Positions 24,747-34,037 of a DNA stretch of 64,000 bases are shown one piece after another. The translations under genes were made by a program, and so were the position numbers. Positions within the stretch are counted from its first letter, which is position 1; the number at the start of each line of letters is the position of its first letter. Location: the NCBI GenBank assembly GCA_025201845.1, contig MU603934.1, forward strand, positions 124,001-188,000, given 5' to 3'. A model generated the notes under the pieces. It was not told the origin of the DNA, made no database searches, and saw only the letters and a program-made list of their open reading frames with translations. This DNA is from Martensiomyces pterosporus (lineage: Eukaryota; Kickxellomycota; Kickxellomycetes; Kickxellales; Kickxellaceae).

Positions 24747-25016
24747 CGCCTTCTCGTATAATCTATTGGTGTGGGGTGTGCGAAAAGAGGGCAGCGGGGT
24801 GCGTGATGAAGGGATGGGAGGTGAACATGGGGGATGGCTGAACAAATAAGACTTGCTGTGTGGCAGCTCGATGATTATGTGACTTTTGATTCAAGGCGCA
24901 AAGCCCCAAAATGCGCCCTGGTCTTTTTGTCGCATTCAACGCTTTATTAAGAAAACCAGCAAGTGCAATCGGCGCTCCTCGAGCAAAAGAAATAATGTGT
25001 CTAGTGAAGAGCGCGA

Positions 25017-25691
25017 TTAGATATGCTCCAAAGCCATGCGGACAAAGTACCTGTGCCACCGGTTGTCGTTCGTGAGCTCCGGATGGAACGACGTTCCAAG
25101 CATGTTTCTATACTTCACAGCCACCAGCAATCCGTGCTCCGATGCCTCCGTCTGCCCATGTCCTGGCGGGAGCTGCACTAGCGGCTCGACCTCGGGATCG
25201 TCCAGGGAGACAATTGCCGGCGCGCGAATAAACACATAGTCGAACGGCTGCGGGTTGCCCTCTGCATCCTTCCGCGAGATGTCCTCAAGGCACTTGGACG
25301 TCAGCTTGATAGTAAATGAGTCCACCTGGCGGCCGAACTGGTTGCGCGACACAGTTACCGGCAGCGCGTTGAGCAATTGCTGGCCGCCCTTCTTTGTGTG
25401 AACTGCGTTCTTCGAAAGGAGGATCAGGCCAGCGCAAGTGCCCCAGGTGGGCTTGGTGCGCACGAATTCGCGAAGATCATCAAGGATGCCGCACCGCTCG
25501 GCTATAAGCGCAATGGCTGTGGACTCGCCGCCGGGGATGATGAGGGCGTCGACTTGGTCGAGCTCGGCCTTGTTGCGCACCTCGGTTACTTGGCTGATGT
25601 GCTCGAGCTCGCGCAGGGTGTTGAGGGCGTGGATGTGTTCGATAAAGGCGCCCTGGAGTGCGAGAACACCGATCCGAAGTGTCTTGGCCAT
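25017..25691 (-). CDS. PDX2: Pyridoxal 5'-phosphate synthase glutaminase subunit
   Basis: SNO/PdxT-type class I glutamine amidotransferase, 224 residues, intronless. It releases ammonia from glutamine and channels it to the PDX1/SNZ synthase in the DXP-independent route to vitamin B6. Visible: VLALQGAFIEHIHAL at the start, the PGGEST oxyanion loop at 53-58, nucleophile Cys86 in WGTCAG, the RNQFGRQVDSF segment at 116-126, FIRAPAI at 154-160, and catalytic His203/Glu205 in TSFHPELT. The full catalytic triad is intact. The PDX1 partner is not in this window. Confidence 0.96.
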   Translation of the reverse strand: MAKTLRIGVLALQGAFIEHIHALNTLRELEHISQVTEVRNKAELDQVDALIIPGGESTAIALIAERCGILDDLREFVRTKPTWGTCAGLILLSKNAVHTKKGGQQLLNALPVTVSRNQFGRQVDSFTIKLTSKCLEDISRKDAEGNPQPFDYVFIRAPAIVSLDDPEVEPLVQLPPGHGQTEASEHGLLVAVKYRNMLGTSFHPELTNDNRWHRYFVRMALEHI

Positions 25692-26728
25692 TGTCTCCGC
25701 TCTGCAAAAGTGCTCTGGGGGGAGTGTCTGTGATTAAGGCAACAAGCAGGCGGGGGGAAAGAGAGGAAATAGCCGTGAGAAATAAGCCGCGAAGAGAAGA
25801 AGAGCGCCGATGTGGTTTCCAGCTCTCCCACCCCAAATTATACGAATCGCCGCTGCTGAGTCAGCAGCACTGCCCGATCGGAGGGGAGCCAGCGAGTGCA
25901 GATTTTATCTTAATCCGCCCAGCCGCCGTGTTTACTCGGTGGAGCCTGGTACTGCGGCGCGCTTCCTTTCCCACCCGCCTGTCGGCCAGGCAGCGACCGC
26001 CATTTATGGTTTAAGGCACAGAGCCTGACCCTGGATCATATGAGCTGCGGGAAAGCATGAAACAAACCGGCATGCGCGTTTCCATGCCAGGCTCGTGTTG
26101 AAGCAGGGCAATGTGGATATGGAAGGGCTGCTCGCATGTCGTCCATGCCCTTCGCGGCCACCGCTTGGTGCCGACGATCACGGACAGTGACGACAGCTCT
26201 TCTGAGCTGCACGCGGTAGCTGGTGCCGATCGCCAGCCATTCCGCGGCAAGCAAAACAAAACAAAGCAGCCTGCACCTGGAGCTTGGCGTATTTCGTGGG
26301 CCAAAAAGGCCACGTTGGCTGCCCGGCTCGCTCTACCTGGCGTACAAGAGACATTAAGGAACACAGCATAGAAGGTTGACGAGCCGAGGGAGGTGCCGAT
26401 GCTGAAAGCCTCATGTCCTTTCGCATGCAAAGCACTGCATTCAGCTTGCGCCGTCGGCTTTGCTGCCCTAAGAAAGCCCCAGTGGTTCTCCCTACGTATC
26501 TCTTCTCCCTCCCCCTTCTCCCTCCCCCTCTTTCGCTTGGTGCAAAGTAGTGGTGCTCCCTGCTGTCCTTTGTTTATTCCTTATTTTGCGTTGCCAGTCG
26601 GCACTCCCTTGCTCTACACGCCCCTGGTATTCTATTCCCAAGCCCTTGCTCTTCTTGTACACGACGCGCCGCCTACGTGGACACCAAACACACTGCCGAT
26701 TCTTGTTGGCGTTGCTGGTGCTTAGATA
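25692..26728. promoter_or_regulatory. Shared upstream region of PDX2 and the ADF-H/PH gene
   Basis: 1.04 kb between two genes transcribed apart. No coding frame with a domain. CT-rich tracts (26500-26530) lie upstream of the ADF-H gene. I see no clear TATA box close to either start. Confidence 0.45.
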
Positions 26729-29700
26729 ATGGCGTGTAACCTAAACGACCCGCAGATCTCGGAGGCGTACAGCCGTATCGTCAGCGGCGATGGCACCGAC
26801 TGGTAGGTGTTCCCTGGGCAGGCTGTGCCTCCACACATATACCGCTCAGCCGGGTCGAGGCAGGGGCTTTGTATGGTGCAAGCGTGCATTGGAGGAGGAC
26901 CCCTGCAAAACCTGTTCCGCCCCCAACAACTCGGGGTCCTGCATGGCGGACAACAAAAAGAGCAAATGGCACCGCTGCGCCACATGCGCAGCTGCCTACT
27001 GCCGCTCAATAGAAGCAGCAGCAATAGCGCTGCTCACCTGGAAGCCTACGCTGTGCTGCCTTGTTCTTCCCCCGTCTTCTGCTCTGGGCGAAAGCAAACC
27101 CAGCATGCGCATTCTGCCAAGCTAACCACTGAAACGTGCGAAAACAATGGGCATTCTATGCCGTGTAGGATGATCATCGGGTACGGCAAAACGCGCGACA
27201 CGCTGTCGCTGTACGCTACAGGAAGCGGCGGTATATCGGAGATGGCCCTTAACGTCCCCGAGGAGGTCGTCTTTGGCTTCCTTGTATTCGAGGGATCAAA
27301 CGTGCTGGTCACGCACGTCTCGGAGAAGATCAGGTAGCTTAATTGTGGATGTGCTGCGGGATCTCGAAGCGGCTTGCTATGCAGCCAAACACACACGCGA
27401 TAACAGCTAACATTGATGGCACATGCATTCTCCTTCGTTTTGAGAAACCCTGTAGTGGTGTGCAACGAGGCAAGTATGCATGCTTCCCATGCCCAGGCCT
27501 TCGGCGCCCATGAGCAACCCTATTTGTTACCAACCGGGATCCCATGCCAACACCCAGCATTCTTCTGCTTCCCCCCTTTCGGCCGATCCCACCTGCCTGC
27601 TCTGTCCTTTATCTGCAGGATGCAGCTTTGCCCTTGCTCATTGCGCGCTGTCCTGCTGCATACACGCTCTCCTCCTGCTGCTCTGTCCTTTATCTGCAGG
27701 ATGCAGCTTTGCCCTTGCTCATTGCGCGCTGTCCTGCTGCATACACGCTCTCCTCCTGCCGGCACGGAGCGGCAATTATCTAATACCGATTGTTCCAGCC
27801 TTTGTTATTGTTGCTGTGTAGCCCGTGGCCTCGCGCACCAAAAGACTGTCGCTGGGTACTTTGAGCACCACGACGTCACCGTCAACACATCAAAGCCGTC
27901 GGAGCTGACGCCTGCAATGCTGCGCGACAAAACCAGGCACCTCGCGATCAAAACCATTCCCATGAAAGGTAGGATGCAACCACATTTGGCACTACAGCAT
28001 GTGCTGCCCATCACCAGTGTGTAGTGAAGCACCCGATTATGCGAAGAAAAAAAACTGCATGTGTGCGTCACTCCTTTCTTTCTCTTTCTCTATAAATAAA
28101 GCATGCTTCTTCACAACAGCACAACGCGCTTGTCCATCTGTCCATCTCTTTCTTCCTGCTTCACCTGGCATTAATTTCATTTCGCTTCTCTGCCCTCATT
28201 TTTTGCATCTCAAGCACGCTCCATCTATTTTGTAATATTAACAACACTAATACTGTCTGACCCGCTGAAGGATGGCTAATGTACTGCATCGCGTTCGCCA
28301 TATGCTCTCTAAAGTAGCCGCTGGCGCCGACCGATCTGATGCCAAGTCGCCCAGCAAGCTGCGCACCTCTATCTGGCGCCAGCGCTCAGTTGGGTCCAGT
28401 CGTGCCGCCCCGCCATTGGAGCCGCCCGCCGTGTCTGCACCAGACGGATCTCCAAAACCCAATGCTGCCACAAAGGCGGAATCTGCCGACGCCGCGGAGC
28501 CCGCACTAACAGCCGAATCTGAGCCAGCACCCACGCTTCTACAGGATGCTGGAGAAAACGAGGCTCCTCAAGCTGCTGAGACAAGGCCTGAAGCAGCCGC
28601 TGGCAGTCCGTCTGCCAAGGGCGACTCGAGCAGCCAGGCAGACTCAGCTGCTGGCACCCAGGACGCGGACTCCTCTAGCACAAATGATGCATCCAAGCAT
28701 GGTAAGTTCCCCACCCCTCACTCCCTTCCTTTGCTCTTTATGTATGACTATAGTAGGGCCCGCACAGCAATAGTGGTGCTATTCATTCGTCCCTCCCCTT
28801 ATGTGGTTCCAGCGCTTCTTTGTTTACGCTTCTGGTTTGGTGCTTGTTCAGACCGCTACCTTTGTGGACTCCTACGATGCACTATACCCAAGCACCGCGG
28901 CTGCTCTGTGCACGTCTTGCGTGTGTATGGCATCCCTCCTTTTGGGAGTCTGCTTCTGGTATCCCCTGCCGTCTTCCATGCATTGCTGCCCTTGTTGAGG
29001 CATGTGCATGTGTGTGCACAGATCCCGGTTCTATTCTTGGTGCATCGCCCACGCGCCTCCCCCCTCTGCGTTCACGGCAGGCAAGGCCCTAGCATGCGCT
29101 GCGTCCAGTTTAGGGGGGAGGCATGCTGGTGTGAATCGGCCCAGTGGCTGGAGGCAGTGGTCCGACGTCTGAGAGCCAGAGCGGCTGCCAGATGGCCCCT
29201 ACTCCCCCTTTCGCGCGCCTGTAAACAAAGCAGGCTGCCTGGACAAGACGCCTTCCTCCGGAACACCCAATAGCTACGCATATAAGAGTGGTGTTCTCCG
29301 TGGTGCCTCGCACAATCCGCCAGATCCTACTGCTGTTTCGTATCTCCTTCCAACCCACGCTGCTGTTGAGCTATCTACAAACGGAGCACCGCTCTAACAC
29401 CATCTACATGCCTCTGCACATGGTAGCTCCCGCTGCTTTAGACGTTCCGTTGGCCGGCGGAAACCGCCACTCAAAGACGGCCGATCCAAACTCCCTTATT
29501 AACGGGCCACCTACGCCAAACTCTTTCAGCGACGCCACGAAGCTGCCTCGCGATGATGCCGCAGCAACAACCAACGGCGTCGAGCTCGAAAAGCCCGGAT
29601 CTCGTGGCAGCATGGCCAGCTCCTTCTCCATTAGCTCCAACCTTGAGTCAGCAAGCAATGTAAGCATCCAGAGCGATCTGCCCCCACCCGGTGAGGATAT

Positions 29701-30337
29701 GTCCCAAGCAGCCGAGATGCCAGCCATTGCCAGTGGCCAGAGCAGCCACACCAGTCTTGCCAGTAGCCACTATTCGGCTGCGTCTGCCTCTGCATCCTCG
29801 ACTGCCTCAGCTGGCCCCAATTCGTTGTTGACTGATCGCTACAGCGCTGGCCGCTCCAGCAGCAAGCTTGCGAAAACATCCACCAGCCGCAAGCCCAGAG
29901 CGGCTGCCGCCACTGCACCGTCAATTAGCGACATGCCCGAGATGCGCAATCTGCTGGAGAAAGTTGAAATGCACCGCAAGGAGGCTGTTTCTCTGGCGGA
30001 GAGTTCTGGGATTCTGGGCGACAGGTACTTTGAGTGCCTGCGTGGCTACGCAACTATCCAGCAGCCGACAAACGCCTTTTGGAAGCGCAGATACTTTGTC
30101 ATCGCAAACAGCACACTGTTCACATACACCAACGAGTGCTCACGTGTCCCGACTGACTATCTTCCGCTAGCTGGAGTGGTTGCGCCACCAAGAGATGCCG
30201 AAGATGAGGTGCTCATGCCGCACTCGATCGCCCTTAGGTTTGAGTCTGGCGAGTACCTGATGTACTTTGACTCGGACAGCGTGCGGCAAGCGTTCGAGAG
30301 CGAGATCCGGAAGGCGATTATGAGCTCGCTTGGGTGA
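26729..30337 (+). CDS. ADF-H plus PH domain actin-binding protein
   Basis: Six exons: 26729-26802, 27169-27333, 27456-27469 (14 nt), 27822-27968, 28318-28701 and 29442-30337, giving 559 residues. Exons 1-4 encode a coactosin/drebrin-type ADF-homology domain (DPQISEAYSRIVSGDGTDW, then VSEKI-SGVQRARGLAHQKTV across the micro-exon), which binds F-actin. Exon 5 and the start of exon 6 encode a Ser/Ala/Pro-rich linker. Residues about 457-557 form a PH domain (GYATIQQ, FWKRRYFVI, ALRFESGEYLMYFDSDSVRQAF), suggesting phosphoinositide or membrane binding. The intron after the micro-exon starts with GCAAGT. The exon 5 acceptor could be AAAG (28314) or TAG (28317); both keep the frame. The protein probably links cortical actin to membrane. 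Confidence 0.85.
27597..27759. repeat. Perfect 81-bp tandem duplication in an intron
   Basis: Two identical copies (27597-27678 and 27678-27759, period 81) lie inside the third intron of the ADF-H/PH gene. Each contains a pyrimidine tract ending TTATCTGCAG, which looks like a 3' splice site. Perfect identity suggests a recent event. Confidence 0.95.
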
Positions 30338-30504
30338 GCATGCCGCCCACCACCAGTCATTTCGCTATCTTTTCCACCTTCCAGCTAGCTGCTCACTACT
30401 CATGCAAGCATCCCAGCACAGCTGTTTTTCAGACTTCATTTCTCCTAATCAACAAGATATATAACAGAAATGCTGGTATTGCCAGAGGCCATGCAGCACA
30501 TTGG

Positions 30505-31365
30505 TCACCGCAGCGGCGTTGCCGCTTTGGCTCTTGATGGCGACCTCTCGCGCCTTGCCCGGCGGGGAGGGGAGCGCGAGCGGCCAGACGACCTGTGCCG
30601 AGATTCCTTGTGCCGAGATTCCCTGTGCCCGCGATCCGTGCCCTCGTGCTGCTCACCTCGAGATCTCTCATGCTGCTCGCCATGCCTGCTGCTGCTATGT
30701 CTGCGGTGGTCACGGTGGTTATCCTTGTCAGCAGATCGCTCACTCTCACGCAAAGGCCGCCTATGCGAGCTCTTCTCGCCGTGCTTGTCCTTCGAATGCC
30801 TATCGCTTTTACTCCTGCTCTTCTCCTTGTGCCTCTCCTCCCTTTTCTGCCTCTTTTTTGCATCCTTCACATGCAGCGGGTTATTCAGCACAGCCTGAAT
30901 GGCTGCCTGCTCCCTGCGTTGGATATCCATCAAGGGATCCTCCATGCTCTTGGCCATAGTATCCCTCTCACTGTTGGCGTTGCGGTTTGAGAGCGAAAAC
31001 AGCCCGCCTTTCCATTTCTCCTCCGGTCGGCTGGTCTTCTCCTCCTCGTCCTCCTTCTGCTTGATAATCGACCTGATGTCCTTCTTTCCCAATAAATACG
31101 CCTCCAGGTCCTCGTCTACCTGTGTGGAAGAGGATGGCGCATTGTACATCCACTCCAGCTGGTTGGTCTTGCGCTTGGTACCGTTGGTCGATGCGCTGAG
31201 GCGCTCGATTTCCTCCCGCTGGCGCTCCTCCCGCAGCTCCTTTTGCATCTTGGCTGTCCGCTGCGCCTCCTCCTCGGCTTTGCGCTTTTCCTCGGCTACC
31301 CGGCGCTGGTTGGCCAGCGTCAGCGGGTGCCAGGACTTTTTCATATTGAGATCGCCGCTACCCAT
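30505..31365 (-). CDS. CWC25: Pre-mRNA-splicing factor CWC25
   Basis: 286 residues, intronless. CWC25 joins the activated spliceosome after Prp2 and helps the first transesterification. The start at 31365 gives the invariant N-terminus MGSGDLNMKKSWHP, then a coiled-coil, Glu/Lys-rich helix (RELREERQREEIERL) and the LEWMYNAPS motif at about 64-72, followed by EDLEAYLLGKKDI. The C-terminal third is Arg/Ser/His/Lys/Glu-rich, with RS dipeptides and a repeated HKESRH-type segment, as in longer orthologues. The open frame upstream of 31365 is not conserved-looking. EMC6 lies head-to-head, 339 bp away. Confidence 0.94.
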   Translation of the reverse strand: MGSGDLNMKKSWHPLTLANQRRVAEEKRKAEEEAQRTAKMQKELREERQREEIERLSASTNGTKRKTNQLEWMYNAPSSSTQVDEDLEAYLLGKKDIRSIIKQKEDEEEKTSRPEEKWKGGLFSLSNRNANSERDTMAKSMEDPLMDIQRREQAAIQAVLNNPLHVKDAKKRQKREERHKEKSRSKSDRHSKDKHGEKSSHRRPLRESERSADKDNHRDHRRHSSSRHGEQHERSRGEQHEGTDRGHRESRHKESRHRSSGRSRSPPRRARRERSPSRAKAATPLR

Positions 31366-31704
31366 GTTTAGTTTCTGTTGCGTGCTCTGCTGGCTCCAGT
31401 GTGTATGTGTGGGTGAATGGGCGAGTGGAGGCGAGAGAAGTTGGTATGTGATCTGCCTTTTTTTTTTTTTGGGCGCACATCGCGCGCAGCTGCCAGCCAT
31501 TTCCCCAAGGCGGCTACGTTTACAGGTGCAGTCACGTGAACACATGTGATGCCACCCATTAGACGCCGCCTGCTTTGAAGGGCGATAAGCGGCGAGATGC
31601 CACGCGGCCACGCTTTCCGGCGCACGCTTAGCACCAAATATCTCAGCATCCATTTTTGCTAGTCGTTCGCTCCCTGCACACACAGCACACTCCACCAGAG
31701 CAAA
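31366..31704. promoter_or_regulatory. Bidirectional promoter, CWC25/EMC6
   Basis: 339 bp between divergent housekeeping genes. A poly-T run (31459-31470) and a CACGTG at 31543-31548 are the visible elements. No TATA box is evident. Confidence 0.45.
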
Positions 31705-32034
31705 ATGTCGGACCAGGCGGATATGTACAAGTTCTTTGAGCCCACGGTGCAGCTCAACAATCTGGCGCTCTCAAACATCCACACGCTTACTTCGTGGGGC
31801 GTGGGCACTGCGGCAGGCGTTCTGGGGCTGACTGGGTGGAATGGATTCATTTTCTTCTTGATCAACTGGGTGTTCATCTCCGCGCTGGTGTTCTTTGTCA
31901 AGTGCGAGGGGAAGCCGTCGGTTTACTTCAAGTCCAGCCTGATGGACGTCGCGGGCACGCCCGTCCTCAACACCATGCTGTCGTATGTGCTGGTGTGGAC
32001 ACTGATGCACGCCCTGGTGTACATTTACGACTGA
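31705..32034 (+). CDS. EMC6: ER membrane protein complex subunit 6
   Basis: 109 residues, the usual length. EMC6 is a core membrane subunit of the EMC insertase, which places tail-anchored and multipass proteins in the ER membrane. Hydrophobic segments are seen at about residues 33-50 (SWGVGTAAGVLGLTG), 54-70 (FIFFLINWVFISALVFF) and 93-108 (VLVWTLMHALVYIY). The N-terminal NNLALSNIHTLTS stretch and LGLTGWNGF match the family. Intronless. Its 3' end faces RAD18 at 160 bp. Confidence 0.93.
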   Translation: MSDQADMYKFFEPTVQLNNLALSNIHTLTSWGVGTAAGVLGLTGWNGFIFFLINWVFISALVFFVKCEGKPSVYFKSSLMDVAGTPVLNTMLSYVLVWTLMHALVYIYD

Positions 32035-32194
32035 GACGAATGCAAGAATGGAGCACACACGCCAAGCCAAGCTCCAATAGAACACGCGCCTCTCTTCCAC
32101 ACTTTTCTTTTCTTTGGTTTGTAATCGATGCATGCACGAAAACAAAATCGCCTAGAGATAGCATTCTATTCGCAGTTTCAGCCTTGGCCTTGGC

Positions 32195-33529
32195 CTACTG
32201 GGTCTCTGGCGGTGTTTCGGGAGCCACAACAGGTCCGGCACTATCTGAGGTGTCGGGGGTTTTCGTCCTGGTCTCCTTCGCCTGAGCAACTAGGGCAGCA
32301 AACGAGTCGGCGTACTTGGCTGTATGATCCGCCACATCCCTCCGGCTAGCCGGTGGTGGTGGCTTCGCTGTGTCTACCGGCCTAGCCAGATTGTCTCCCC
32401 ACGCTTTGAGTCTCTTCAGCAAGACCCTATGCGATATAGGCGACTCGGAGTCGGCATTAGCCAGATACATGTTGACCCACTCGCTGTGTCTCGCCTGCAT
32501 CTGGTGCTTGTCCCCGTTGGATGGGATCCCCAGTTCCTTGAGTGTCCGCCGTAGCTTGGATTCGCTAATAAGGCTGTATGCCAATTTGGTAGGCCGCGGC
32601 AGGGTGAATTTGGACGAGACAGAGCGCAGCCCCATAGCCGAGGCCGCCGACCCCTTTGCCATGAGCGCTTCGTGGCTGCTGGGTGACGGCGTAGGCGGGT
32701 GGGCCATGAATCCAGCTAGGCCGCCTGGGCGCTCAGTCGTGGACAGCCCAGCTAAACACCGGTCCAGGTGCCAGTTGATGCGGGACTGGCGTACTTGCCT
32801 GTTGCAGTTGGGGCACAGTACGTGGCTCGGCGAGAGGCGGTCTTGGCGGACTGAGCGCTTGGGCATGAAGTCGCTGTCCTCGTCGTTATCCAAGGGCTGG
32901 TGAGCAGGCGGGCTGCTGTTGCCGGGGAACTCGGTGTACGAGGAGTCCTCGGCGCCCGAGGCTGCTGCTGCTGCGTCGACATCGGAGGTTGTCAGGCACT
33001 CGATGTCTGAGGCCGATAGATCCGTCGTGAACGTCGCTGGCGAGATTTCGCCACTGCTTTGCTGGGTTCCCCTTCCGCTTGACAGCTGTGATGCCGGCAG
33101 TTCCACTCCGTTGGCCAAGCCCCTGGTCATGCTCCTAGTGTGTACCCTTTGCCGTTTGCGCGGCTCGGCTTTTGGCTTCTTCGCACTCGGCTCCTTGGAG
33201 CCACTCATTGTAGACTGCGCAGGTTTCGTTAGGGCCTCCAAAAGGTGCTTCCGGCCATTCCTAAATGCCGCCACCAAGCTATCAATCAGTCGGTTGGGGT
33301 GCAGCTCGCCCTCCGTCAGAGCACTCCTGCATGACGGGCATTTCGTCTCCTGCGTGAGGCACCGGCGCACGCAGAGCGAGCAGAACGTGTGTCCGCAGTG
33401 CGCGGTGACCATTGCCGTGTCAAAGTACTCTTTGCAGATGGGACATCGCAATAGATGGTCAAGCTCGCGGAGGTGTGTGAAGTCTGTGGGCCAGTCGGTT
33501 GGATCCTCCAGGTCGGAGCACAGGTCCAT
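32195..33529 (-). CDS. RAD18: E3 ubiquitin ligase RAD18 (post-replication repair)
   Basis: 444 residues, intronless. With RAD6 it monoubiquitinates PCNA at stalled forks. RING finger at 29-67 with ligands C29, C32, C45, H47, C50, C53, C64 and C67, preceded by LRELDHLLRCPICKEYFD as in RAD18. A C2HC UBZ4-type finger lies in LCPNCNRQVRQSRINWHLDRC. A SAP-type DNA-binding segment follows in SKLRRTLKELGIPSNGDKHQM and is adjacent to the RAD6-binding region. The tail is Thr/Pro/Ala-rich. Domain order is canonical. Two ACGCGA elements (33544 and near 33637) lie just upstream and resemble the core of G1/S MCB sites; regulation by them is inferred. Confidence 0.96.
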   Translation of the reverse strand: MDLCSDLEDPTDWPTDFTHLRELDHLLRCPICKEYFDTAMVTAHCGHTFCSLCVRRCLTQETKCPSCRSALTEGELHPNRLIDSLVAAFRNGRKHLLEALTKPAQSTMSGSKEPSAKKPKAEPRKRQRVHTRSMTRGLANGVELPASQLSSGRGTQQSSGEISPATFTTDLSASDIECLTTSDVDAAAAASGAEDSSYTEFPGNSSPPAHQPLDNDEDSDFMPKRSVRQDRLSPSHVLCPNCNRQVRQSRINWHLDRCLAGLSTTERPGGLAGFMAHPPTPSPSSHEALMAKGSAASAMGLRSVSSKFTLPRPTKLAYSLISESKLRRTLKELGIPSNGDKHQMQARHSEWVNMYLANADSESPISHRVLLKRLKAWGDNLARPVDTAKPPPPASRRDVADHTAKYADSFAALVAQAKETRTKTPDTSDSAGPVVAPETPPETQ

Positions 33530-34037
33530 GGCATAAACAGCAAGACGCGAGCGCTTTCCAGGGAAGCCAGGAAATGGCGCTTCTAATTGAGCGAGCTATA
33601 TACAAGAGCGAAGGAGAAGTGGGAAAGGGGATACAAACGCGAAGCGAGCAGGAGGCAGGATTAAAATATCTGGGGGGCGTCTCTGCTGTTGGTGGTGCTG
33701 CGGGGACAAGAGGGACAACAGAGGGCCTGGTGCCAGTTTCGCGTACCAGCTGATCCCCGCAGGCTTGATCTAGCGGGGCTTCTGAATCAAGCAGTGCGAG
33801 AAGCGAAGCGAAGCAGCGAGAAAAAACCCAGTGTGCTTTGCTCACCCGTTATCGGACAGCCCGACCCACTACAGCCCCGCCAGCCGCCTGCCGTTTGCCC
33901 TTCCCCTTTCGCCCCCCTCACTCTCTTTCAATTCTACGCTTTTATTGCCAGAGATTGGAAATCCAGCTACGCTCATTATTTGGTTTTCATCAGCCTCGGA
34001 AGGAGAGCAGCCGTGCAACATAAAACAAATAGAAACC
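33530..34037. promoter_or_regulatory. Bidirectional promoter, RAD18/TIM50
   Basis: 508 bp between divergent genes. CT-rich DNA (33895-33945) precedes TIM50. ACGCGA motifs lie near the RAD18 start. TATATA at 33598-33603 is a possible TATA box for RAD18. Confidence 0.45.

Noticed and set aside
27520..27765. An 81-codon frame with two identical 27-residue repeats
   Set aside because: It is simply the 81-bp intron duplication read in an open frame; the flanking exons are joined in phase without it.
28272..28314. ATG at 28272 as the start of a separate gene
   Set aside because: Phase from the ADF-H exons runs on into this frame when the acceptor at 28317 (or 28314) is used, and the PH exon follows in phase, so one gene is the simpler reading.
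31366..31695. N-terminal extension of CWC25 by 110 codons
   Set aside because: The family begins exactly with MG-GDLNMKKSWHP at 31365; the upstream frame is promoter DNA shared with EMC6.
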